A stretch of DNA of 21,217 nt from Thermoplasmatota archaeon (lineage in GTDB: Archaea; Thermoplasmatota; Thermoplasmata; UBA10834): the NCBI GenBank assembly GCA_022848805.1, contig JAJISI010000008.1, positions 1-21,217 on the forward strand. Reading direction: 5' to 3'. The position numbers were made by a program, and so were the translations under genes. The notes beneath the pieces were generated by a model. It searched no databases and was not told where the DNA came from. It was given only the letters and a program-made list of their open reading frames with translations. Positions 1 through 6,275 of the stretch are shown piece after piece. Each line of letters opens with the position of its first letter. Positions within the stretch are counted from its first letter, which is position 1.

Positions 1-2
1 AG

Positions 3-683
3 CCGGCGGCGCTCCCTATATCGGTCCACTCGCCCCATCTGATCGTGCGCCCGCTCGAGGGAGATGTCCTGGGGGAAGGGCACGTCCAGAACCTGCTCTC
101 GATGACGAAGGAAGCCGACGTGGTCGCGATCGGCCCCGGGCTCGGCTCCGCACCTGAGACGCTGAGGGCGGTGCAGATGTTCGTACCGAAGTGCACGAAA
201 CCGATGGTGATAGACGCCGACGCCATCGCTGCGTGCGGATCCAAAGCACAGATACTTAGGAACAAGCAGGTCGTCATCACCCCACACGCGAACGAGTTCA
301 AGAGGCTCACCGGCATGGCTCTCGGAACAGACGATCCTGCGATGAGAGGCGAGAGGATCAAAGAGGCAGCGGCGAGGCTGAGGGCGAACATACTGCTGAA
401 AGGCCCGAAGGATGTGATCAGCGACGGAAGGATGGTCAAGCTGAACAGGACCGGCAACAACGCCCTCGCCGTTGGCGGGACTGGAGATGTCCTCACAGGC
501 CTTGTCGCCGGGATGATAGCGCAGGGGGCGAAGCCGTTCCATGCCGCCAGGATCGGGGCCTTCGCGATGGGGCTCGCGGGGGACCTTGCGTTCGAGGAGA
601 AGAGCTACGGCCTGGTCGCTACAGACGTGATCGACAAGATACCGATCGTTCTCAGAAGATACGAGCACGACCGACTCGAGTGA
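3..683 (+). CDS. nnrD: ADP-dependent NAD(P)HX dehydratase, C-terminal part (5' truncated by window)
   Basis: Repairs hydrated NADH/NADPH (NAD(P)HX) in the cytoplasm by ADP- or ATP-dependent dehydration. The reading frame is open from base 3, and the in-frame residues before the first GTG at 45 (…SPHLIVRPLEGD) look like normal family sequence, so the gene enters from outside the window and 45 is not the true start. Family motifs seen are GPGLG after the first strand, the ITPHANEF segment, and the nucleotide/catalytic motif GGTGDVLTGL near the C terminus. The ribokinase-like carbohydrate-kinase fold is expected from the family. In many organisms NnrD is fused to the epimerase NnrE at its N terminus; that part, if present, lies upstream and cannot be judged. 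It is followed by a 60-bp gap with a TATA box for the next gene. Confidence 0.9.
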   Translation, partial: PAALPISVHSPHLIVRPLEGDVLGEGHVQNLLSMTKEADVVAIGPGLGSAPETLRAVQMFVPKCTKPMVIDADAIAACGSKAQILRNKQVVITPHANEFKRLTGMALGTDDPAMRGERIKEAAARLRANILLKGPKDVISDGRMVKLNRTGNNALAVGGTGDVLTGLVAGMIAQGAKPFHAARIGAFAMGLAGDLAFEEKSYGLVATDVIDKIPIVLRRYEHDRLE

Positions 684-712
684 AGTGCGTGGCACGCGGA
701 CAGGGGATTAGT

Positions 713-720
713 TTTTTATC
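713..720 (+). promoter_or_regulatory. TATA box for the metallophosphoesterase gene
   Basis: TTTTTATC in the short gap after the nnrD-like gene. It lies at -31 to -24 relative to the GTG at 744, which is ideal archaeal spacing for a leaderless mRNA, but only 15-22 bp upstream of the ATG at 735. It therefore favours the GTG start. Position-based inference only. Confidence 0.5.
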
Positions 721-743
721 GTGGGGCAGTCCGTATGCCTAGC

Positions 744-1505
744 GTGACCCTGGAACCCCTGCCCGACGTGCCCGCGCTCATCATCGCTGGCCAGCGTAGA
801 TGGGCATGCATAGCCGACCTGCACATAGGGATAGAGGCGTCCCTGAGAGCGTCCGGGTTCAACGTGCCCAGCCAGATGCCCAGTATGCTCTCGACGATGG
901 AGTCGCTCGCGTCCCACGCCGACAGGCTTCTGATACTAGGAGACGTGAAGCAACGGATAACACACGCGAGCGCGCGGGAGGACCGCGAGATCAGGCAAGT
1001 AATGCGAGAGCTGATGCGGGTCTTCCAGGCGATCGTGATCACGCCCGGGAATCACGATGGAGGACTCAGGGAGGTCCTCCCGGATGGATGCATAGTGACG
1101 CCCACCCAGGGAACCGTGATAGAGGAAACGGGTGCGTTCCACGGCCATGTATGGCCCTCGCACAAGACGATGGCGGCCAGCAAGCTCGTGATGGGACATG
1201 TGCACCCATCGGTGCTGCTCGAGGACTCGATGGGCGGCAGGATGAACGAGAAGTGCTGGTACAGGGCCCCGATGGTCAAGGAGAAGGTGCTCGAGAGGTA
1301 CCCAAACCATCCGGAGGAGCTGGTGATCGTGCCCGCGTTCAACCCACTCATTACCGGGAGCCCGATCAACGCAGATGGTGGCCTACTCGGTCCGCTGCTC
1401 AGGAACGGTCTGGTCGACACGCAATCTGCCCGAGCGTACCTACTGGACGGCACGAACCTCGGGACTCCTCCGAGGGTCGTTCGTAAGCCGGTCCGCGCGA
1501 AGTGA
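744..1505 (+). CDS. Metallophosphoesterase, archaeal SbcD/Mre11-related (COG1407 type)
   Basis: Calcineurin-like two-metal phosphoesterase of the archaeal/bacterial COG1407 family; the physiological substrate is not established. Counting from the GTG at 744 (253 aa), the metal-binding motifs occur in order: D25-L-H27, G66-D67, G102-N-H-D105, H133-G-H135 and G151-H-V-H154. The fold is complete and there is no Mre11-type capping or DNA-binding extension, so it should not be called a true Mre11. An ATG nine bases upstream (735) is in frame, but the TATA box at 713-720 is too close to it; the GTG fits a leaderless transcript. In many genomes this family sits next to a lhr-type helicase, which is not seen here. 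The gene ends 8 bp from the convergent DUF2148 gene. Confidence 0.88.
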   Translation: MTLEPLPDVPALIIAGQRRWACIADLHIGIEASLRASGFNVPSQMPSMLSTMESLASHADRLLILGDVKQRITHASAREDREIRQVMRELMRVFQAIVITPGNHDGGLREVLPDGCIVTPTQGTVIEETGAFHGHVWPSHKTMAASKLVMGHVHPSVLLEDSMGGRMNEKCWYRAPMVKEKVLERYPNHPEELVIVPAFNPLITGSPINADGGLLGPLLRNGLVDTQSARAYLLDGTNLGTPPRVVRKPVRAK

Positions 1506-1520
1506 AGAGCATCTCACTTC
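1499..1520. terminator. Bidirectional hairpin spanning two convergent stop codons
   Basis: GAAGTGA (1499-1505) and TCACTTC (1514-1520) form a perfect 7-bp inverted repeat around an 8-nt loop. Each arm contains one of the two facing TGA stops. A T-rich stretch (TTCTTCTTG) follows on the + strand. It may act as a shared terminator, but the symmetry also follows partly from both genes ending in similar codons. Confidence 0.4.
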
Positions 1521-2050
1521 TTCTTGCTACGGTCGAAGAATATGTTCTTTCCCTTCACCGAGAGTGGTATGCCGTGCACGAGGCTGGACTCGGTCATCCC
1601 GAGACGCTTGGCGGACACGCCAATCCTGTACATTATGCGGTTGTCCACGTTGTGCTCCATAGCCGTCTTCACTGCTGACCCGAGCGCTATCCCTAGATCC
1701 AGCAGCCGAATCGCGCAGCTGGGACCGTCGAAGTCCCCGCTGTGCGACTTGTCGTTGAACTCCTCGCAACCTGCGAAGCCGCAGGCGCCGCAGTTGAGGC
1801 CTATCCCCTTGTGAGGTAGAAGGCCTATCAGCAGGACGGCGTCGGAATCCAGCACGTTCTGCCCGTCACGTTCGAACCCAGGTATGGCGCGCTCCTTGGA
1901 CACCTGTATCATGTCCGTCCCGAGCGCCACCCTCTCCGATTCGTCGACCAGTTTGACCTCTACGAAATCCTGCCCTGCAGCCTTCGGAGCCGTCCGAGCG
2001 GATATCTCCATCAGCCCGCCGACCGTGTTCACCGCGTCTTTCACAGACAT
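1514..2050 (-). CDS. DUF2148 ferredoxin-domain protein (COG4739 type)
   Basis: Small iron-sulfur protein family of unknown function common in archaea and anaerobes. From the start at 2050 it is 178 aa. Residues 18-23 (ARTAPK) are the conserved N-terminal signature of the family. C87-x2-C90-x4-C95 plus C112 (context GPSCAIRLLDLGIALGSA) form the likely Fe-S ligands. A longer reading frame begins at 2095, but its first codons contain a TATA box (minus-strand CATATAAA, 2082-2075) lying exactly 25-32 bp upstream of the ATG at 2050. The shorter, leaderless start is therefore much more likely and also matches where family members begin. The gene is divergent from the RING/zinc-ribbon gene and convergent with the phosphoesterase. 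A redox role is only an inference from the Fe-S motif. Confidence 0.88.
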   Translation of the reverse strand: MSVKDAVNTVGGLMEISARTAPKAAGQDFVEVKLVDESERVALGTDMIQVSKERAIPGFERDGQNVLDSDAVLLIGLLPHKGIGLNCGACGFAGCEEFNDKSHSGDFDGPSCAIRLLDLGIALGSAVKTAMEHNVDNRIMYRIGVSAKRLGMTESSLVHGIPLSVKGKNIFFDRSKKK

Positions 2051-2074
2051 GCCACGCGTATCGATTCCTGGGGA

Positions 2075-2082
2075 TTTATATG
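2075..2082. promoter_or_regulatory. Shared TATA element for divergent genes
   Basis: TTTATATG on +, CATATAAA on -. Read leftward it is 25-32 bp upstream of the ATG at 2050 (leaderless DUF2148 mRNA). Read rightward it predicts transcription starting near 2106, giving a 22-nt leader with GGGGAGG (2112-2118) ahead of the ATG at 2128. Only one TATA-like box is visible in the 77 bp between the two starts. Confidence 0.6.
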
Positions 2083-2127
2083 AGATGCCGGCCATCTACT
2101 GAAACCTCTCCGGGGAGGAAGCGGCAC

Positions 2128-3147
2128 ATGAAGGAGAATCGGCGGATGCTCGGACGGACCAGGTCCCGTCGCAGCTTGATGGCCAAGAGGCCCCGCATGA
2201 TCGCCGTACCCAAGGGGAGGATGCGCAGAGCGGCAGCCCGAAGGATGCAGGTGCGCACAAGGCCCCAGGTGAAGGCCATACGCATCAAGGGAGAAGCGCA
2301 GTGCGGCATCTGCCTGGGCGTGATAAAGAAGGATTTGCCCAGCGTGCTGTGCGGGTGCGAGAAACAGTATCACAACTCGTGCGCCATGCGCATCAATGTG
2401 TGTCCTGCGTGCGGCAAGGAGCTGGGGTACGTCAAACAGAAGCCGCACGTGGTGGACTCCGACATGCCTGCCGTGAAGCCGGCGAAGCTCTCGAAGCGGG
2501 ACAAGCTGTTCCTGCTGGAGGAGAGGTTCCTCCTGGGAGAGATCACCGAAAGGACCTATCTCGGCATGCGGGACGAGGTCAGCAAAGCACCGGACACCGC
2601 GATGTTCTGCGACATCTGCGGCCGGAGGTTGCTGGACGGGGAGACTTGTGACTGCACGATGTACCAGCGGGAGCTGCAGTGCCCCGAATGCGGGTCGAAG
2701 CTCTCGGACGAGGACGTCTTCTGCAGGAGATGCGGCGTCGTGTTCTCACCCGAATTCTCCGGAGACCTGTTCCAGTGTCCCGAGTGTGGTCGCATCGTCT
2801 CCGATGAGAACGGCACGTGCGATTGCGGCGTGCTGCTGGTCGGCGAGGGAAACATGATCTGCCCGGAGTGCGGCGCGGAGATACCGGAGACCTCGCTCGG
2901 GTGCCCGATCTGCGGCTGCTCGTTCGTCGAGGAGATAAGCGAATGCCCATCGTGTGGTAGAAGAGTATCGAAGGATGCGTTCACCTGCGAGTGCGGGGTG
3001 GTCTTCTCGGACAGAGTCGCTGGGGCGGAGTGTTCCGAGTGCGGTGCGAGCGTCGAGCTCGAAGACCAGTTCTGTCCCGAGTGCGGCGCGAGGTTCGCGG
3101 ACGAGCCGACGCTGGAAGGGAAGCTCGAAAGAAGAGTTAGGAGCTGA
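2128..3147 (+). CDS. RING-like finger, SHOCT-like segment and six zinc ribbons protein
   Basis: Not a family I can name; 339 aa from the ATG at 2128. Residues 1-55 are strongly basic and Arg-rich. Residues 59-95 form a RING-CH-like cross-brace pattern: C59-x2-C62-x12-C75-x-C77-x4-H82-x2-C85-x6-C92-x2-C95. Residues about 122-152 resemble a SHOCT helix pair (LLEERFLLGEITERTYLGM). Residues 161-319 hold six four-Cys zinc ribbons, alternating CxxC…CxC and CxxC…CxxC, with about 56 residues between equivalent ribbons. No transmembrane segment is seen. The start at 2128 has a good SD (2112-2118) and a TATA box at 2075-2082; the in-frame ATG at 2080 lies inside the TATA box and is rejected. A nucleic-acid-binding, adaptor or E3-like role is possible but unproven. 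Confidence 0.85.
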   Translation: MKENRRMLGRTRSRRSLMAKRPRMIAVPKGRMRRAAARRMQVRTRPQVKAIRIKGEAQCGICLGVIKKDLPSVLCGCEKQYHNSCAMRINVCPACGKELGYVKQKPHVVDSDMPAVKPAKLSKRDKLFLLEERFLLGEITERTYLGMRDEVSKAPDTAMFCDICGRRLLDGETCDCTMYQRELQCPECGSKLSDEDVFCRRCGVVFSPEFSGDLFQCPECGRIVSDENGTCDCGVLLVGEGNMICPECGAEIPETSLGCPICGCSFVEEISECPSCGRRVSKDAFTCECGVVFSDRVAGAECSECGASVELEDQFCPECGARFADEPTLEGKLERRVRS

Positions 3148-3152
3148 AGGGG

Positions 3153-3178
3153 GGCGGACACATAAACACGTGTCCGCC
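3153..3178. terminator. Stem-loop between convergent genes
   Basis: GGCGGACAC (3153-3161) and GTGTCCGCC (3170-3178) pair perfectly over 9 bp with an 8-nt loop. It lies six bases after the stop of the zinc-ribbon gene and 45 bp from the stop of the convergent ftsZ. A TTTTT run occurs downstream at about 3196-3200. It is a plausible shared terminator or mRNA 3' stabiliser. Confidence 0.5.
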
Positions 3179-3222
3179 GTGGAATGTTAATAGGTTTTTG
3201 CGCTAGGAAGTCGCTCCGGACC

Positions 3223-4410
3223 TCAGTGCACGAAGTCTATCCCGTCGTCGTCTGGCGTGAACGACTTCGGGGCGCTCCCGCCGGCTGCGGCGACGGCGTT
3301 TTGCGAGTCGCCACCACTGCCCATCAGGAGAGCAGACTTCGCCCCCGTGACTATGAGCAGTATCCTGACCTGTCCCTCGTTGTCAGGGTCGACGCTACAA
3401 CCCCAAATGATCCGCGCGTGCTTGTTTATCCTCTCGCCGACGGCCTCTGCGGCCTTCTGCGCCTCTGAGACGGTCATGTCCGGCCCGCCGACCACCCTGA
3501 TCAGCGCGCCCCTGGCATTCTTCAGGTCGATCTCTCCGAGCAACGGGGAGCTGAGGGCCTCGTCGATGGCCTCCTGGATGCGCTCCTCAGCGTCGGAGTC
3601 ATCGGATTCGCCGATCCCGACGAAGGCCACGCCGCCCTCGTTCATCACGGTCATGATGTCGCTGTAGTCCAAGTTGACCAGCCCAGGCTTTGTGATGATC
3701 TCCGTCAGACCTCTGATGGTCTGCATGAGTACCTCGTCCGCCACCTTGAACGCCGCGTCGACCGGCAGCTTAGGCACAAGCTCGAGCAACTTGTCGTTCG
3801 GGATGACGATGGTCGTATCGCAAAGCCGCCTCAGCTTCTCGAGGCCGTCCAGCGCAGTCTCCATCCTCACCTCGCCCTCGGCCTTGAAGGGCAGCGTAAC
3901 GACCCCGATCGTCAGAGCCTTCAGATCCTTCGACAATCGAGCGGCGAAGTGCGCGGATCCAGTCCCGGTGCCGCCGCCCATCCCCGCTGTGACGAACACG
4001 ATGTTCGCTCCGTCCAGGAAGTCGTGGATGTCGCGCTCGTTCTCCTTCGCAGCGGCCTCGCCGATATGCGGTATGGCTCCGGCGCCGAGGCCGCGCGTCA
4101 CGTTCTTCCCGATCAGAATCTTCTTCGGCGCGTGTATGGCCAGCAGATGCTTTGCATCCGTGTTGATCGCACACAGCTGAGCACCGGATACCCCGGCCTC
4201 AACGCATCTGTCGATCGTGTTCGAGCCTCCACCGCCACATCCGATGATCCTGATGCTAACGTCAAGCTGAGCAGCGATCTTTGCGATCTCCTCGTCATCC
4301 GCGCTCATCTCAGAAGGCTTCTTCTCTTCAGGCTCAGAAGGCTTAGAAGGCTTCTTGAGCAGTTCTTCCACGTCTTTGCCCAATGCATCTTTAACCAGTG
4401 ACTTCGGCAT
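3223..4410 (-). CDS. ftsZ: Cell division protein FtsZ (FtsZ1-like paralogue A)
   Basis: Tubulin-like GTPase that forms the archaeal division ring at the inner membrane face. It has 395 aa from the ATG at 4410. The first ~50 residues are a charged Lys/Glu/Pro-rich tail. The nucleotide site begins at IIGCGGGGSNT (55-65), the tubulin signature is GGGTGTGS (145-152), and the T7 loop is N246-L-D248-Y-S-D251, so GTP hydrolysis should be intact. Position 154 is His (GSAHF), where the neighbour paralogue has the usual Pro. The C terminus is DDGIDFVH after a Gly/Ala/Ser linker. The motif DEVLM before the T7 loop and the IDFV-like end suggest FtsZ1 rather than FtsZ2. SD GGGGTG sits 5 bp upstream and a TATA box lies at 4452-4458; the longer frame to 4524 runs through the promoter and is rejected. 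Divergent from the second ftsZ. Confidence 0.95.
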   Translation of the reverse strand: MPKSLVKDALGKDVEELLKKPSKPSEPEEKKPSEMSADDEEIAKIAAQLDVSIRIIGCGGGGSNTIDRCVEAGVSGAQLCAINTDAKHLLAIHAPKKILIGKNVTRGLGAGAIPHIGEAAAKENERDIHDFLDGANIVFVTAGMGGGTGTGSAHFAARLSKDLKALTIGVVTLPFKAEGEVRMETALDGLEKLRRLCDTTIVIPNDKLLELVPKLPVDAAFKVADEVLMQTIRGLTEIITKPGLVNLDYSDIMTVMNEGGVAFVGIGESDDSDAEERIQEAIDEALSSPLLGEIDLKNARGALIRVVGGPDMTVSEAQKAAEAVGERINKHARIIWGCSVDPDNEGQVRILLIVTGAKSALLMGSGGDSQNAVAAAGGSAPKSFTPDDDGIDFVH

Positions 4411-4451
4411 GAGTGCACCCCATAAAGCTACGTTAGTAATCAGGTACCCAG

Positions 4452-4458
4452 AATATAA
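4452..4458 (-). promoter_or_regulatory. TATA box of the leftward ftsZ
   Basis: Minus-strand TTATATT, centred about 45 bp upstream of the ATG at 4410. It predicts a leader of roughly 18 nt that includes the GGGGTG ribosome-binding site (4416-4421). Confidence 0.55.
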
Positions 4459-4508
4459 GTATTCCTCAAGAACGGAGGCGAGCCAGATAATCGTGATGTG
4501 AAGGGTCG

Positions 4509-4524
4509 ATGCGCATATGCGCAT
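4509..4524. promoter_or_regulatory. 16-bp perfect palindrome, candidate operator
   Basis: ATGCGCAT occurs twice in direct tandem; each 8-mer is self-complementary, so the whole 16 bp is a perfect palindrome. It lies between the two divergent ftsZ promoters, about 50 bp upstream of the leftward TATA box and 100 bp upstream of the rightward one. More palindromic GC-rich words follow (GACGCGCGCGTC at 4587-4598, GGGCGCCC at 4601-4608). A regulator-binding site is inferred from symmetry and position only. Confidence 0.4.
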
Positions 4525-4626
4525 ACGCGGATGCGGGGCGTTTGTGAGCGGGCCTTGTTATTTTGAGAGACGTTTATCTCGCGGGCGACGCGCGCGTCCT
4601 GGGCGCCCGGCTCGCACGAAAACAGG

Positions 4627-4634
4627 TTAATATA
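4627..4634 (+). promoter_or_regulatory. TATA box of the rightward ftsZ-rnp2 unit
   Basis: TTAATATA. It predicts transcription starting near 4658 and a leader of about 27 nt before the ATG at 4685. The GTG at 4643 would fall upstream of the transcript and so cannot be the start. Confidence 0.55.
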
Positions 4635-4684
4635 CGCAGTCGGTGATAACGTACCAGTCAGTCGGACGCGGATGGGATGATAGT

Positions 4685-5797
4685 ATGAAATCGCTCATTG
4701 ATGATGCTCTCGAGATACACGAGACAAGCAAGGATTCGAAGGCACCAGTTGAGACGCCGGACGACGCAGAGCTTGCCAAGATCGTGAAGACCCTGAAGGT
4801 CAACATCGCGATCGTGGGCTGCGGCGGCGGGGGGTCGAACACAGTCAACCGCCTGGGACAGGCGGGGGTTTTCGGGGCGGAGATCGTGGCGGCCAATACG
4901 GACGCCAAGCATCTGCTCCATGTGCACTCGCCTCACAAAGTCCTTCTAGGAAAGATGACCACGAAAGGCCTCGGGGCAGGTGCGTTGCCCGAGATAGGAG
5001 AGAGGGCGGCGCAGGAGTCCGAGGAAGAGTTGAAGACTCACGTCAAAGACAACAACATCGTCTTCGTGACCGCGGGCATGGGAGGAGGAACTGGAACGGG
5101 GTCGGCTCCCGTCGTGGCGAGGCTCGCGAAGGAGTCGGGAGCACTCGTCATCGGAATAGTCACCATGCCTTTCGCAGCGGAGGGCAAGCTCAGGATGGAG
5201 AACGCGATCAGGGGACTCGACCGGTTGAAGGTCAACTGCGACACCACGGCCGTCATAATGAACGATCGGCTGCTGCAGATAGTCCCTAAGCTACCGATCG
5301 ACGCCGCCTTCAGGGTGGCGGACGAGGTGCTGATGGAGTCCATCAAGGGGTTGACCGAGATAATCACGCGTCCGGGACTCGTGAACCTCGACTTCAACGA
5401 CGTAATGACGATAATGAAGAACGGCGGCGTCGCGATGATCGGGATGGGAGAGGCGGACAACAAGTCATCCCGGAAGGAGAGGGCCGAGGCCGCCGTGGAG
5501 CAGGCGCTCGAATCCCCGCTGCTCGGGGACATCGACATATCGTCAGCCGGGGGTGCGCTCATCCGGGTCGTGGGAGGGCCTGATATGACGGTGTCCGAGG
5601 CGGAGAAGGTGGCGGAGCTCGTCAACGACCGGATAAACCCCAGAGCCCGCATCATCTGGGGCTGCAGCGTCGACCCCGACAACGAGGGTAGGATCAAAGT
5701 GATGGTCGTCCTCACGGGAGTCAAAGCGCCCGACTTGAAGGAGGCGCTGGACAACGGCGGCGACAAACACAAGAGCGCCGATGATTTCGTGCACTGA
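4685..5797 (+). CDS. ftsZ: Cell division protein FtsZ (FtsZ1-like paralogue B)
   Basis: Second complete FtsZ GTPase, 370 aa from the ATG at 4685. Motifs: IVGCGGGGSNT (43-53), GGGTGTGS (133-140) and T7 loop N234-L-D236-F-N-D239, all intact. The N-terminal tail is acidic and shorter than in the other paralogue; the C terminus ends SADDFVH, sharing the last four residues DFVH with the neighbour. It also carries DEVLM and RPGLVNLDF, FtsZ1-type features as I recall them from haloarchaeal FtsZ1, whereas FtsZ2 has a different sequence there. The two genes therefore look like a duplication within the FtsZ1 branch rather than the classical FtsZ1/FtsZ2 pair. The start follows from the TATA box at 4627-4634. 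The stop is 8 bp before rnp2, so the two genes are probably cotranscribed. Confidence 0.95.
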   Translation: MKSLIDDALEIHETSKDSKAPVETPDDAELAKIVKTLKVNIAIVGCGGGGSNTVNRLGQAGVFGAEIVAANTDAKHLLHVHSPHKVLLGKMTTKGLGAGALPEIGERAAQESEEELKTHVKDNNIVFVTAGMGGGTGTGSAPVVARLAKESGALVIGIVTMPFAAEGKLRMENAIRGLDRLKVNCDTTAVIMNDRLLQIVPKLPIDAAFRVADEVLMESIKGLTEIITRPGLVNLDFNDVMTIMKNGGVAMIGMGEADNKSSRKERAEAAVEQALESPLLGDIDISSAGGALIRVVGGPDMTVSEAEKVAELVNDRINPRARIIWGCSVDPDNEGRIKVMVVLTGVKAPDLKEALDNGGDKHKSADDFVH

Positions 5798-5805
5798 GTC
5801 TTACG

Positions 5806-6144
5806 ATGACCGGAAAGGTAGAGCGCGGTAAGTGGAGGTACATCGCCTTCCGAGTGAACACAGGCAGACAGGTCACGCGCAGGGATATTGTGGGTGCACT
5901 GCTGGAGAAGGGCAAGACGACCCCTCTCGGCGATTCCTTCCGCCTGACCGTCTTCGAGCGGGACATAGGCATACTGAAGGTGCCTCACACTATGAAGGAC
6001 GAGGCGATCAAGGTCATGGGATCCGTCGACACCGTCAGAGGAGGCAGATGCACGCTGACGACGCTGAAGACATCGGGCACCATCCGCAAGCTTAAGGATG
6101 AATGCTTGAAAGACCCACGAACGCTAGCAGACCACGCGCGCTGA
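5806..6144 (+). CDS. rnp2: RNase P protein component 2 (Pop5/Rpp14 family)
   Basis: Archaeal homologue of Pop5. It binds the RNase P RNA together with Rpp30 and helps cleave the 5' leader of pre-tRNA. The 112-aa protein starts with the family pattern KWRYIAFRVNT and has the RGGRCTLTTLKTSGT segment typical of Pop5/Rpp14; length is normal. The ATG lies 8 bp after the ftsZ stop with no strong SD, consistent with translational coupling or reinitiation within one transcript. It is the first gene of the exosome-type cluster, where Pop5 is commonly found in archaea. A second RNase P protein (rnp1) is encoded at the other end of the window. Confidence 0.9.
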   Translation: MTGKVERGKWRYIAFRVNTGRQVTRRDIVGALLEKGKTTPLGDSFRLTVFERDIGILKVPHTMKDEAIKVMGSVDTVRGGRCTLTTLKTSGTIRKLKDECLKDPRTLADHAR

Positions 6145-6182
6145 CCAGGCGTCCAGACGGTGGCCAGAATTCGCCGCAAACC

Positions 6183-6190
6183 TTTATATC
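6183..6190 (+). promoter_or_regulatory. Strong TATA box upstream of psmA (distal)
   Basis: TTTATATC preceded by an A-rich BRE-like CGCAAACC. It predicts a start near 6212 and a leader of about 64 nt that would include the SD AGAGGTG (6259-6265). Confidence 0.55.
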
Positions 6191-6238
6191 GGGCAACTGC
6201 CTTAGGACAAATCCGGCCACCGGCTGAGGTAGCTGGAC

Positions 6239-6245
6239 TTATAAA
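6239..6245 (+). promoter_or_regulatory. Second TATA-like box upstream of psmA (proximal)
   Basis: TTATAAA, 31-37 bp upstream of the ATG at 6276. It would give an mRNA starting about 8 nt before the ATG and lacking the SD. Tandem promoters with different leaders are possible. Confidence 0.4.
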
Positions 6246-6275
6246 CGTCTATCGACGAAAGAGGTGTCATTCAAG

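Noticed and set aside
800..1486. 228-codon second + frame inside the phosphoesterase gene
   Set aside because: Composition rich in Arg/Gly/Gln with no motif; the overlapping frame has the complete metal-binding motif set.
2556..3161. 201-codon minus-strand frame with many PHSGH-like repeats
   Set aside because: The repeats are the reverse reading of the CPECG zinc-ribbon codons on the + strand, not a real repeat protein.
4643..4684. GTG start for the rightward ftsZ, adding 14 residues
   Set aside because: It lies only about 9 bp after the TATA box, upstream of the predicted transcription start, and the added residues are unlike FtsZ N termini.
5038..5988. 316-codon minus-strand frame across ftsZ and rnp2
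   Set aside because: Shadow of two clearly identified genes; no family similarity.
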